36,330 nt of DNA from an uncultured Clostridia bacterium (GCA_947631495.1 CANRLO010000008.1:1-36330), one strand, 5' to 3'. Counted from the stretch's first letter, positions 1 to 9,367 are shown. Program-made: numbers and translations. The notes: generated from the sequence alone by a model not told the origin.

Positions 1-89
1 TATATTTATACATACAAAGGTGAAATTTTTGCTTACAAACTTTTAAGGTGATTTTATCATAAATTAAATACAAAATATTCTTCCAATAA

Positions 90-118
90 TTGACATAAAA
101 TAAAGAAAATGCTATAAT
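90..118 (+). promoter_or_regulatory. sigma-A type promoter for ORF 166-546
   Basis: TTGACA (90-95), 17-nt spacer, TATAAT (113-118); exact consensus. Confidence 0.8.
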
Positions 119-165
119 AAAAATGTAACTATGTAGAGAAGTCCTAACTAATGGGAGGAAAAAAC

Positions 166-546
166 ATGAAGAAAAAACAGCTAAGCTATGAGCAGGCAAT
201 AGCAAAGCTTGCTCGGGGACACACAGTAGTATGCCAATTTAAAGATAGGCAGGACAACACGGAAGTTGTTCACAATCAGGAAAGGCTTAAGTATTTATAT
301 AACTTGAGCCAACAAGGTGTACAGGAGTGTATCATATACTCAGTTCAGCAGGAAAAAGCTAAGGTTTCAGAAAAAGATGTTGAAATGAGTTTTGATGAGG
401 CTTATCATATGGTACATTCAGGTGAACTGGTGTACTACAAAGAGGATGGGGAAGAAAAAGAAATCACTACGCTTAATGAATTAATTAATATTCGTAGGCG
501 GTTTGATTTAGCAGGAAAAACCCTGTTCCTCTATTGGCATGAATAG
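166..546 (+). CDS. hypothetical protein (~126 aa)
   Basis: Open frame after a consensus promoter; GGGAGG upstream of ATG 166 (MKKKQLSYEQ...); terminator follows. No family recognised. Confidence 0.75.
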   Translation: MKKKQLSYEQAIAKLARGHTVVCQFKDRQDNTEVVHNQERLKYLYNLSQQGVQECIIYSVQQEKAKVSEKDVEMSFDEAYHMVHSGELVYYKEDGEEKEITTLNELINIRRRFDLAGKTLFLYWHE

Positions 547-554
547 TTCGTAGA

Positions 555-596
555 AAATACCTAAAATCTGATGTAAAGATTTTAGGTATTTTCTAT
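555..596 (+). terminator. Rho-independent terminator
   Basis: AAAATACCTAAAATC...GATTTTAGGTATTTT inverted repeat followed by T-rich tract. Confidence 0.75.
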
Positions 597-763
597 TTTC
601 TTCTTTATTTTTTATTGTTTTAAAATAAAATTTTTGATATACTATAGCAAATAATAATATATAATTCTTATTAAAAAATATATTAGAAAAAAAGTAAAAA
701 ATTAAGAAAGACCAACTATAAGAAGTCAATTATAAACTTGAAAAAATAGAAAGGAGGGAAAAC

Positions 764-3004
764 ATGATTGCAGAAATTATTTTAAATTCCAATGCAAAAG
801 ACTTAGATAGAACCTTTGACTATAAAGTGCCAAAAGACATGGAACAACAAATTCAAATAGGTAATCGAGTTTTTGTTCCTTTCGGCAGAAGAAAAACTCT
901 AGAAGAAGGCTTTGTAGTAGGTTTAAAAGAAAAAACTTCTTTTGAAACAAAAGAAATTGCAAGTAGAGTAGATAATCCTTTCTTAAATGAAAACAGAATA
1001 AAATTAGCAAAATGGATTGCAAAAAGATATTTTTGCAATTTATCAGACAGCATGAAACTCATGTTACCTCCAGGAACTAAAACCAACAAAGTAGAAAATA
1101 GAATAAAAGAGAAAACCAATAATTTTGTATATTTAAAAAAAGAAGAGGACGAAATAGAGTGGGAAATAGAAAACGAGAAAATAAAATCAGAAAAACAAAT
1201 TCGTATTTTACACTTTCTAATGGAGAATGATGCAATTACTGTCAGCGATTTAGAAGTATTTACTGACACTTCAAGAGCAATTATAAAAACCTTAGAAAAA
1301 AATGGATATATTGAAATAGTAGAAAAACAAGTAGAAAGAAATCCTTTTCTTTATAAAGAAGTAAAAAAAACAGAAAAACTAAAATTGAATGAAGAACAAG
1401 AACAAGCTTACCAAAAAATCGAACAAGCCATAGAGGAGGAAAAAGATAGCGAATTTTTGTTATTTGGAGTAACAGGCTCTGGAAAAACAGAAATTTATAT
1501 GCAAGCAATTGAGAAAGCAATAAGTAAAGGTAAGACAAGCATAATGCTCGTACCAGAAATTTCACTTACACCTCAAATGGTAGAACGTTTCATGGCAAGG
1601 TTTGGAAAAGAAAAAATAGCAGTTCTTCATAGCAAATTATCTATTGGCGAGCGTTATGATGCGTGGCAAAAGATTGCCTCAGGCAAAATAGACATTGTTA
1701 TTGGTGCTAGGTCTGCAATATTTGCACCAATTCAAAATATTGGAGTTATTATTATAGATGAGGAACATGATTCTTCTTACCAATCTGAAATGACACCAAA
1801 ATATCATGCAAAAGAAGTAGCACAAATTTTATCAAAAGAAAATTCTTGCCCACTTATTTTAGGTAGTGCTACTCCAGAAATAGGAACTTTCTATAAAGCC
1901 CAAAAAGGAGAAATTGAACTATTAGAATTAAAGAAAAGAGCCAATAACTCTAGCCTTCCAACAGTACAAGTAATTGATTTGCGAGACGAATTGCAAAATG
2001 GGAACCGTTCTATGCTAAGTGTAAAATTACAAGAAGCAATAAAAGAAAATTTAGAAAAAAAACAACAAACTATTTTATTTTTAAACAGAAGAGGGTATTC
2101 TACATTTGTAATGTGTAGAGATTGTGGCTATACAGTAAAATGCAAAAATTGCAATATTACAATGACTTATCATTTAAAACAAGATAAACTAAAATGCCAC
2201 TATTGTGGATATGAAGAAAAAAAAGTAACAGTATGCCCAGTATGTAAAAGCACTAACATTCGTTACTTTGGAACCGGTACGCAAAAATTGGAACAAGAAG
2301 TACAAAAGCTATTTCCACAAGCAACTACAATTCGTATGGACGTAGATACCGTAAGCAAAAAAAATTCACATGAAGAAATATTAAATCGCTTCAAAGAAGA
2401 AAACATAGACATTTTAATTGGAACGCAAATGGTTGTAAAAGGACACCATTTTCCAAAAGTAACCTTAGTAGGAGTAATTGCAGCAGATAGTAGCTTAAAC
2501 ATTGAAGACTTCCGTGCAAATGAAAGAACCTTTCAAATCTTAACGCAAGTAGCAGGAAGAGCAGGAAGGGAAAAATTACAAGGAAAAGTATTCATACAAA
2601 CATATAACCCAGATAGCTTAGCCATTGAGCAAGCAAAAGAGCAAGACTATAAAGAATTCTATGAAAGTGAAATACCAATCAGAAAACAGTTGAAATATCC
2701 ACCTTTTTGCGATATAATAGTACTTGGATTTAGTTCAGAAAAAGAGCAAGAAGTAATAAAACAAGCAAAAAAAATACATGAATATTTAAAAAATAGAATT
2801 ATAACAGAAAAAATAGGCATTCTATTATATAGTCCAGTGCCAGCGCCAATAGACAAAATAAAAAATAAATATCGTTGGCGTATGATTATAAAATGTATAT
2901 ACAATGAACAAATCAACACATTATTACACCAAGCAATAGAGCAAAACGAGTGCAAAAAAAGCATTTCACAAACTATAGAAATAAATCCATCGAATATGAT
3001 GTGA
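764..3004 (+). CDS. priA: Primosomal protein N' (replication restart helicase PriA)
   Basis: Walker A GVTGSGKTEIY, DEEH box, paired-Cys zinc motifs (CRDCGYTVKCKNC, CHYCGYEEKKVTVCPVC), VAGRAGR. Confidence 0.97.
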   Translation: MIAEIILNSNAKDLDRTFDYKVPKDMEQQIQIGNRVFVPFGRRKTLEEGFVVGLKEKTSFETKEIASRVDNPFLNENRIKLAKWIAKRYFCNLSDSMKLMLPPGTKTNKVENRIKEKTNNFVYLKKEEDEIEWEIENEKIKSEKQIRILHFLMENDAITVSDLEVFTDTSRAIIKTLEKNGYIEIVEKQVERNPFLYKEVKKTEKLKLNEEQEQAYQKIEQAIEEEKDSEFLLFGVTGSGKTEIYMQAIEKAISKGKTSIMLVPEISLTPQMVERFMARFGKEKIAVLHSKLSIGERYDAWQKIASGKIDIVIGARSAIFAPIQNIGVIIIDEEHDSSYQSEMTPKYHAKEVAQILSKENSCPLILGSATPEIGTFYKAQKGEIELLELKKRANNSSLPTVQVIDLRDELQNGNRSMLSVKLQEAIKENLEKKQQTILFLNRRGYSTFVMCRDCGYTVKCKNCNITMTYHLKQDKLKCHYCGYEEKKVTVCPVCKSTNIRYFGTGTQKLEQEVQKLFPQATTIRMDVDTVSKKNSHEEILNRFKEENIDILIGTQMVVKGHHFPKVTLVGVIAADSSLNIEDFRANERTFQILTQVAGRAGREKLQGKVFIQTYNPDSLAIEQAKEQDYKEFYESEIPIRKQLKYPPFCDIIVLGFSSEKEQEVIKQAKKIHEYLKNRIITEKIGILLYSPVPAPIDKIKNKYRWRMIIKCIYNEQINTLLHQAIEQNECKKSISQTIEINPSNMM

Positions 3005-3007
3005 TGC

Positions 3008-3044
3008 ATTGGGGACGTTTCCATTTGCATCATCTGTCCCTAAT
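3008..3044. repeat. REP-like imperfect inverted repeat ATTGGGGAC...GTCCCTAAT
   Basis: ATTGGGGAC (3008-3016) and GTCCCTAAT (3036-3044) between priA stop and def start. Confidence 0.55.
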
Positions 3045-3071
3045 GTATCAAAAAAAGGAGGAAAAACAAAA

Positions 3072-3551
3072 GTGGCAATTCGAAGTATTAGAGAAGAAGG
3101 AGACGAAATATTAAAAAAGAAGTCAAGAGAAGTAGAAACCATAGATGATAAAATAAGAGAATTATTAGACGATATGGTAGAAACCATGCATAAATACAAT
3201 GGAGTAGGATTAGCTGCTGTACAAGTAGGTATTTTAAAAAGACTAATTGTTATAGATTTATATGATGAAAAAGGACCAATGAAGTTAGTTAATCCAGTTA
3301 TTTTAAAAGAAAAGGGAGAACAAGAAGTAGAAGAAGGTTGCTTAAGTTTTCCTAATAAATATGCAAAAATAATAAGACCAAAAGAGGTCAAAGTAGAAGC
3401 TTTAGATGAAAATGGTAAAAAAATAAAAATTGATGCCAAAGATTTATTAGCACAAGCATTATGCCATGAAATAGACCATTTAAATGGTATTACATTTGTA
3501 GAAAAAATGATACCAGGCACGCTAGAATATGTAGAACCAAACGACAATTAG
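3072..3551 (+). CDS. def: Peptide deformylase
   Basis: GVGLAAVQVG, EGCLSFP, CHEIDHLNG motifs; GTG 3072 preceded by AAAGGAGG, so the ORF-track start at 3009 is likely too early. Confidence 0.95.
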   Translation: MAIRSIREEGDEILKKKSREVETIDDKIRELLDDMVETMHKYNGVGLAAVQVGILKRLIVIDLYDEKGPMKLVNPVILKEKGEQEVEEGCLSFPNKYAKIIRPKEVKVEALDENGKKIKIDAKDLLAQALCHEIDHLNGITFVEKMIPGTLEYVEPNDN

Positions 3552-3604
3552 GGACAATTGGGGACAGTCCCCAATTGGTACAAATGGGACAATTTGGGAC
3601 AGGG
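3547..3604. repeat. REP-like palindrome cluster (GGGAC/GTCCC)
   Basis: Inverted repeat CAATTGGGGAC-A-GTCCCCAATTG at 3555-3577, flanked by further GGGACA motifs. Confidence 0.65.
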
Positions 3605-3626
3605 TTTAATAAAAAAGGAGTGTAAT

Positions 3627-4613
3627 ATGCTTAGAGTTTTATTTATGGGAACACCAGACTTTGCACAAGAGTCATTAAAAAGTTTAATAGAAGCAAATTA
3701 TGATGTAATCGGGGTTGTAACAAACCAAGATAAACCAAAAGGAAGAGGAATGAAAATGGTATTTTCTCCAGTAAAAGAATATGCCATAGAACAAAACATT
3801 CCTATTTATCAACCAGAAAAAGTCAAAAATAATATAGAATTTTTACAAACAGTGCAAGAATTAAATCCAGATGTTATTTGTGTAGTTGCTTATGGGAAAA
3901 TTTTACCAAAGGAAATTTTAGATATTCCAAAATATGGCTGTATTAATGTGCATGCATCTCTTCTTCCAAAGTATAGAGGGGCAGCACCAATTCAGTGGGC
4001 TGTACTAAATGGCGATAAAACAACAGGTGTTACTACTATGTATATGGATATTGGCATGGATACAGGAGATATTATTTTAAAAGAAGAAACTGAAATAGGA
4101 AGGGAAGAAACAACAGGAGAGCTTTGGGATAGACTTTCTAAAATGGGTGGAAGACTTTTAGTAGAAACTTTAAAACAAATAGAAACAGGAACTATTACAA
4201 GAACAAAACAAGGAGAAAATTTTAGCTTAGCGCCAATGCTAAATAAAGAAATGGCAAAAATAAATTGGGAAGAACAAACAGCAGAAGAAATTCATAATTT
4301 AGTAAGAGGTTTAAATCCTATTATGGGAGCCTATACCTTCTTAAATGGAAAGAAATTAAAACTATGGAAGGTAAAAGTAAAAACAGAGCAAGAGCTAGTT
4401 TCCTTATTTCCAGAACTAGAAGAATATTTATATAAATTGCAAGATGTAGCCGAAGGAGTTATTCTATTTGCAAGTGATAAGAAAGGCTTATTTATTAAAG
4501 CAAAAGAAGGAATTATCGAAGTAGAAGAAATACAAGGCGAAAATGCAAAAAGAATGCAAGTAGGAGACTTTCTAAGAGGAAATACAATTATGGCAGGAGA
4601 AATATTAGAGTAA
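3627..4613 (+). CDS. fmt: Methionyl-tRNA formyltransferase
   Basis: LFMGTPDFA, NVHASLLPKYRGAAPIQWAV; AAAAGGAG upstream of ATG 3627. Confidence 0.96.
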   Translation: MLRVLFMGTPDFAQESLKSLIEANYDVIGVVTNQDKPKGRGMKMVFSPVKEYAIEQNIPIYQPEKVKNNIEFLQTVQELNPDVICVVAYGKILPKEILDIPKYGCINVHASLLPKYRGAAPIQWAVLNGDKTTGVTTMYMDIGMDTGDIILKEETEIGREETTGELWDRLSKMGGRLLVETLKQIETGTITRTKQGENFSLAPMLNKEMAKINWEEQTAEEIHNLVRGLNPIMGAYTFLNGKKLKLWKVKVKTEQELVSLFPELEEYLYKLQDVAEGVILFASDKKGLFIKAKEGIIEVEEIQGENAKRMQVGDFLRGNTIMAGEILE

Positions 4614-4620
4614 AACAAAC

Positions 4621-4650
4621 CCCCACTATGTAATAACATAGTGGGGTGTT
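4621..4650. terminator. Terminator hairpin after fmt (convergent with the 4689-5330 gene)
   Basis: CCCCACTATGT-AATA-ACATAGTGGGG then TGTTTC. Confidence 0.8.
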
Positions 4651-4688
4651 TCATTTCATGCAATATCCATAGAAGAACATTTGATAAT

Positions 4689-5330
4689 TTAGCAATAGAA
4701 AAGAAATGATGTTTTAGCAGTGATGTTTCTATCATTAAGGTTACAATCATCTGAAATAAAATCAAAATCATCATCTTCTCCAATAATGAAAGAATCATTA
4801 TATCCTAAAATGGAAACATTGTGTGCTTTGATTACGAGAGAATCATTATTACCTTCAATTAGAATATCTTCTGCCTCAATGTTGGCGGATTTATTGTCAT
4901 TTCCGAGCAAAACATCACGCGCATTAATATTAAAAGAATTATTACGGCCAAGCACATAGAAGTCCTGCATAGTAGTAATATTAAAAGAGTGATTGCTACC
5001 AGCAACCAAATAATTTAAAGCATGGATATACAATATAGAAGAATCTCCATTTACTTCAACATTTCCATCAGAGTCAATGTCTTGCGCATCCAAAGACTTA
5101 ACACAAATGTCGCCGTCGCGTATGAAAATGTCCGCTATACTTTCAAGATTTTCACAAACAATGTCTCCGCCTACAATGGAAATAGAAGCATCATCATCTG
5201 CAAAATTAATTGTGCCGGAAACAATCAGACTTCCATTTTTGATATTAACATCGCCGTTAATGATAAGGTTGCCACCAAAGATATAATCCTCGCCTTCCAA
5301 TATTAAATTTTCCAAAGTCCGTTTCTGCAT
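4689..5330 (-). CDS. Repeat-containing beta-solenoid-like (bactofilin-like?) protein
   Basis: MQKRTLENLILEG...; repeated ~16-aa G-N-x-S-x-x-I-x-A-x-D units; AAGGAGG upstream of ATG 5330. Confidence 0.75.
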   Translation of the reverse strand: MQKRTLENLILEGEDYIFGGNLIINGDVNIKNGSLIVSGTINFADDDASISIVGGDIVCENLESIADIFIRDGDICVKSLDAQDIDSDGNVEVNGDSSILYIHALNYLVAGSNHSFNITTMQDFYVLGRNNSFNINARDVLLGNDNKSANIEAEDILIEGNNDSLVIKAHNVSILGYNDSFIIGEDDDFDFISDDCNLNDRNITAKTSFLFYC

Positions 5331-5402
5331 TTGCAATCCTCCTTGTTTTAAAAACAAACTATTTTAAGTTACGTTCAAAATTATATCATAATAACATAAA
5401 AT

Positions 5403-5457
5403 AATCAATAAAAAATAGCAAATAAAAAAATAGCAAATAAAAAAATAGCAAATAAAT
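5403..5457. repeat. AT-rich tandem repeat, three copies of AAAAAATAGCAAATAA-like unit
   Basis: AAAAAATAGCAAATAAAAAAATAGCAAATAAAAAAATAGCAAATAAA. Confidence 0.7.
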
Positions 5458-5482
5458 TTAACGAAAAAATTACAAAAAAGTG

Positions 5483-5511
5483 TTGTAAAAACAAAAAGAT
5501 ATTGGTATACT
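5483..5511 (+). promoter_or_regulatory. Promoter for the asp23 operon
   Basis: TTGTAA (5483-5488), 17 nt, TATACT (5506-5511), with upstream TG. Confidence 0.6.
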
Positions 5512-5563
5512 TATAGTATCAAAAAAAGCACACAAAAAAGAAAAATATAAGGAGGTTTTTGTG

Positions 5564-5992
5564 ATGGAAGAAAATAAAGAAGTAAAAGAAGAAGTAGTAG
5601 AAAGTGGAGAAATTGCATTATCTACTGATACAAACGAAATTAAAATAGCAGATGATGTAGTTGCTGTAATTGCAGGTGTTGCTGTAGCAGAAGTACCAGG
5701 CGTTGCAGAAATGGCAGGAGGATTTGCAGGAGGAATTACTGAAGTATTAAGCGGAAAGAAAAATTTAGCAAAAGGAATTAAAGTAGAAGTAGGAGAAAAA
5801 GATACAAAAATAGATGTTAACATTATTGTAGAATATGGTGTTAGAATTCCAGATGTAGCATTTGAAATTCAAAACAGAGTAAAAAAAGCAGTAGAAACTA
5901 TGACAGGTCTAAATGTTGTAGAAGTAAATGTACATGTACAAGGTGTTAATACAGAAGGAAAAGAAGTTACAGAAGTTAAAACAGAAGAATAA
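5564..5992 (+). CDS. Asp23/Gls24 family envelope stress response protein
   Basis: GEIALSTDTNEIKIADDVVAVIAGVAVAEVPGVAEMAGG; clustered with AmaP and DUF2273; GGAGG upstream. Confidence 0.93.
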   Translation: MEENKEVKEEVVESGEIALSTDTNEIKIADDVVAVIAGVAVAEVPGVAEMAGGFAGGITEVLSGKKNLAKGIKVEVGEKDTKIDVNIIVEYGVRIPDVAFEIQNRVKKAVETMTGLNVVEVNVHVQGVNTEGKEVTEVKTEE

Positions 5993-5998
5993 AGCCAA

Positions 5999-6029
5999 AA
6001 AGGGTGCGCATAAACAGAACGCACCCTTT
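5999..6029 (+). terminator. Hairpin after asp23 (attenuator or RNA-processing site; no long T tail)
   Basis: AAAGGGTGCG...CGCACCCTTT. Confidence 0.55.
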
Positions 6030-6055
6030 GCAAAAGATAACGGGAGGAAAAAACA

Positions 6056-6619
6056 ATGAAAGTATTAGATAGAATAGGGTTAGTTATTTTTTCAAATTTT
6101 ATTTTAATTATCTCTATTATATTATGCCTATTAATTTTTGGCTGGTTATCACCAGATATGGTTTATGAGGTTATAAGGATAGCATTAAATGACCCAGTTA
6201 CTACAAATATAGTATTAGCAATAAGTATTATTTGTATTATACTTGCTATTAAATGTATTTTCTTTAGTACAGATAAAAATGAAATAAATGGCATTAAAGA
6301 TGGCATTTTATTACAAAATTCAGATGGAAAATTAGTTATTTCAAAAACAACATTAGAAGAATTGGTTAGTAATGTAGCAAAAGGATTTGATAGCGCACAA
6401 GATGTTACTTCTAAAATTGTATTAGATGAAGAAAATAAATTAGTTGTTTATGTGTTACTAAGTGTAAAAGAAAATGCAGTTATAAAAGAACTATCCAATA
6501 ATCTTCAAAATAAAATAAAGAGTGCAATCAAAAAGACAGCAGATTTAGAAGTAAAAGAAGTTAATATTAGCATTAAAGAATTGCATTCACAAGGAACACA
6601 AGGATTAGAACAACAATAG
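6056..6619 (+). CDS. amaP: Alkaline shock response membrane anchor protein AmaP
   Basis: Two N-terminal TM segments, Asp23-like C-terminal part, between asp23 and DUF2273 genes. Confidence 0.88.
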   Translation: MKVLDRIGLVIFSNFILIISIILCLLIFGWLSPDMVYEVIRIALNDPVTTNIVLAISIICIILAIKCIFFSTDKNEINGIKDGILLQNSDGKLVISKTTLEELVSNVAKGFDSAQDVTSKIVLDEENKLVVYVLLSVKENAVIKELSNNLQNKIKSAIKKTADLEVKEVNISIKELHSQGTQGLEQQ

Positions 6620-6657
6620 TATAAGTAATTATACTATCAGAAAGGAAGAAAAAAAAC

Positions 6658-6861
6658 ATGAATGAAATTAAAAACTTTTTCATGAAGTATAGAGGAGCAA
6701 TTATTGGAGCATTAGTTGCTATTTTAATATTATGTACAGGCTTTTACAAATTAATGATAGGAATTATTTTAATAGCCATTGGTATATATGTAGGAAATTA
6801 TATTCAAATAAATAAAGAAGAAGTAAAAGATAAAATAAAGAATTTTATTGACAAATTATAA
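6658..6861 (+). CDS. DUF2273 family small membrane protein
   Basis: [36 protein letters not shown]; context. Confidence 0.85.
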   Translation: MNEIKNFFMKYRGAIIGALVAILILCTGFYKLMIGIILIAIGIYVGNYIQINKEEVKDKIKNFIDKL

Positions 6862-6884
6862 AAGTTATAAAAGGGGAACATCCA

Positions 6885-7304
6885 ATGAAACGAACAGAAA
6901 CGCGAGAATTAGCATTTAGACTAATTTATAGTAGCGAAGTCCAAAAAGAGATGGAAGAAGAACAAGTAGAATTATATTTGCAAGAAAATGAAATTAAACA
7001 AAAGGCAGAAGTAGAATACATTCATCAAATATATGAAGGAATAAAAGAACATAAAGAAGAAATTGAAGAATTAATTGCAAGTAATTTAAAGGAAAAATGG
7101 ACGATGGAGCGAATTTCTAAAATTAATCGTGCTATTTTAAAACTTGCTATTTTTGAGTTAATTTATTCAAAATTACCATATAAAGTAGTCATCAATGAAG
7201 CAGTTGAACTTGCTAAAAAATATGGAGACGATTCTTCTAAATCTTTTGTAAATGGAATTTTAGCAAGTATTGTAAAGGAAAAAAACTTAAATCAAGAGGG
7301 GTAA
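6885..7304 (+). CDS. nusB: Transcription antitermination factor NusB
   Basis: [54 protein letters not shown]. Confidence 0.95.
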   Translation: MKRTETRELAFRLIYSSEVQKEMEEEQVELYLQENEIKQKAEVEYIHQIYEGIKEHKEEIEELIASNLKEKWTMERISKINRAILKLAIFELIYSKLPYKVVINEAVELAKKYGDDSSKSFVNGILASIVKEKNLNQEG

Positions 7305-7310
7305 CACAAA

Positions 7311-8501
7311 ATGACCTATAACCCAATTAGTGTAACAGAATTAAATAATTACATAAAGGGAAAATTCCAAGAAGATGAATATTTAAATAATGTATTAGTA
7401 AAAGGAGAGATTTCAAACTTTAAGCATCATTATACAGGGCATATGTATTTCACGTTAAAAGATGAAAACTCTCTTATTAAATGCGTAATGTTTAAAACGT
7501 ACACACCACATTTAGAATTTGTTCCAAAAGATGGTATGAAGGTTATGGTACTAGGAACAGTATCTGTATTTGAAAGAGATGGCGTTTATCAAATTTATGC
7601 TAAAGCTATGAAACAGGAAGGCGTTGGAGATTTACATGCCGAATATGAAAAATTAAAGGCAAAATTAGAGGCAGAAGGCCTATTTGATAAAGCACATAAA
7701 AAACAAATTCCATTTATGCCAAAATGTATAGGAGTTTTAACTTCAAATACAGGAGCAGTTATTAGGGATATTATAAATGTTTCAACCAGAAGAAATCCAA
7801 ACGTACATATAAGGCTATTTCCAGTTCCAGTACAAGGGCAAGGAGCTGCAGAAAAAATAGCAAAAGCAATAGAAACTATGAATGAAGAAAACTTAGCAGA
7901 TGTGTTAATTTTAGCAAGAGGAGGAGGTTCATTAGAAGACTTATGGCCTTTTAATGAAGAAATTGTAGCAAGAGCAATTTATGCTTCTAAACTTCCTATT
8001 ATTTCGGCAGTAGGGCACGAAACAGATTTTACTATAGCAGATTTTACAGCAGATTTACGAGCACCTACACCATCTGCAGCAGCAGAACTTGCTGTTCCAA
8101 ACATTGAAGATTTAATTCTAAAAATAAAAGGGTACGAAAATAGATTTCAAAATTCACTTCGTAAAAAAGTAGAACTTATGAAATTACGTTATGAAAAATG
8201 TATGAAATCTTCAGCATTTACAAATCCAATGCAAAAAGTAAATGAAAATTACATGTTACTAGATAAACAAATTAAACGCATGGAAAATAGTATAAAACTT
8301 ACTTTAAAAGAAAAGAAAACATATATGGTAGAGTGGATTTCAAAATTGGACACATTAAGCCCACTAAAAACATTAACAAGAGGCTATTGTATTGCAACTA
8401 AAGAGGATAAAACAATTCATAGTAGTAAAGATGTAAAAGCAGGAGATAAAATTGATTTACGCTTTACAGATGGTAAAAAGCAAGCAGAAATTTTACCATA
8501 G
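7311..8501 (+). CDS. xseA: Exodeoxyribonuclease VII large subunit
   Basis: GEISNFKHHYTGHMYFTLKD, RGGGSLEDLWPFNEE, SAVGHETDFTIADFTADLRAPTPSAAAE. Confidence 0.97.
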   Translation: MTYNPISVTELNNYIKGKFQEDEYLNNVLVKGEISNFKHHYTGHMYFTLKDENSLIKCVMFKTYTPHLEFVPKDGMKVMVLGTVSVFERDGVYQIYAKAMKQEGVGDLHAEYEKLKAKLEAEGLFDKAHKKQIPFMPKCIGVLTSNTGAVIRDIINVSTRRNPNVHIRLFPVPVQGQGAAEKIAKAIETMNEENLADVLILARGGGSLEDLWPFNEEIVARAIYASKLPIISAVGHETDFTIADFTADLRAPTPSAAAELAVPNIEDLILKIKGYENRFQNSLRKKVELMKLRYEKCMKSSAFTNPMQKVNENYMLLDKQIKRMENSIKLTLKEKKTYMVEWISKLDTLSPLKTLTRGYCIATKEDKTIHSSKDVKAGDKIDLRFTDGKKQAEILP

Positions 8502-8609
8502 AAAATATGCAAGCAGAACAATTTTCAAATAAAAAATATTTAAAAAAATAAATAGAAAGGAAATCATAATATGTAATTATATTTTACATATTATATTGGG
8601 AATAAAAAA

Positions 8610-9068
8610 ATGAAAAAGTCAACTTTAGTACTTATAATAGTTATTTTAATTATTGTTGCTATTGCTATTTTTGCTTCTAATGGTAGTGAAAATGATGTGA
8701 GTAATGATATGAAAAGTAATGGAGTAAAAAATACACAAACAGAGCAAGAAAAAACTAAAAATGAAATAGAAAATCAACAAGACGAAAATATAGTAGAAAA
8801 TGTTATAGAAAATACAACACAAAATACAACAGAAAATGTAACATCTTCAGAAACGTTTGAAGAAAATCCAAAAACATCAGAAGAAAAAGCAATTGATATT
8901 GTAAAAAAAGATTGGGGAGAAAGTGATAATGTTCAGTTTTCTGTAGAAGGAATTGATGGAAATGGTAGTTACATAGTTACTGTAAGAAATAATCAAACTA
9001 CAGAAGCATTAGCATTCTATAATGTAAATGTTACCAATGGTACCTTCACAAAACGAGAAATGAATTAA
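8610..9068 (+). CDS. Hypothetical membrane-anchored protein with Asn/Glu/Thr-rich linker
   Basis: N-terminal hydrophobic helix MKKSTLVLIIVILIIVAIAIFA, low-complexity linker, small C-terminal domain. Confidence 0.75.
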   Translation: MKKSTLVLIIVILIIVAIAIFASNGSENDVSNDMKSNGVKNTQTEQEKTKNEIENQQDENIVENVIENTTQNTTENVTSSETFEENPKTSEEKAIDIVKKDWGESDNVQFSVEGIDGNGSYIVTVRNNQTTEALAFYNVNVTNGTFTKREMN

Positions 9069-9121
9069 CAAATACATTTTCATTCTTTTGACACCAAAAT
9101 TCGTATTAGAAAGGAATAAAC

Positions 9122-9346
9122 ATGAAAGAAGTAAAATTTGAGGAGGCAATGAAACAATTAGAAACAATTGCCATGGAATTAGAAAAAGGGGATTTAAGCT
9201 TAGAAGGAGCAGTAGCAAAGTTTGAAGAAGGAATGGAACTTTCAAAACAATGCAGTGAAATTATTGAAAAAGCAGAAAAGAAAATTACAATTCTTTTGCA
9301 AAAAGAGGGTAAAATCGAAGAAGAAAATTTTGTAGCAGAAGAATAG
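9122..9346 (+). CDS. xseB: Exodeoxyribonuclease VII small subunit
   Basis: FEEAMKQLETIAMELEKGDLSLEGAVAKFEEGMELSKQC. Confidence 0.95.
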   Translation: MKEVKFEEAMKQLETIAMELEKGDLSLEGAVAKFEEGMELSKQCSEIIEKAEKKITILLQKEGKIEEENFVAEE

Positions 9347-9367
9347 ATAAAACAAAAGGGGATTATT

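Noticed and set aside
3009-3071. N-terminal extension of def
   Set aside because: Translates the REP-like repeat; GTG 3072 with AAAGGAGG is better supported
2966-3547. 193-aa minus-strand ORF
   Set aside because: Antisense of def; no independent coding evidence
3558-3626. N-terminal extension of fmt (MGTVPNWYKWDNLGQ...)
   Set aside because: Translates the REP-like repeat; ATG 3627 has the SD
4720-5306. Plus-strand ORFs opposite the beta-solenoid gene
   Set aside because: The minus-strand frame has the SD and a coherent repeat protein; plus-strand frames are antisense noise
5403-5457. AT-rich repeat considered as a CRISPR array
   Set aside because: Units are contiguous, without unique spacers; simple tandem repeat only
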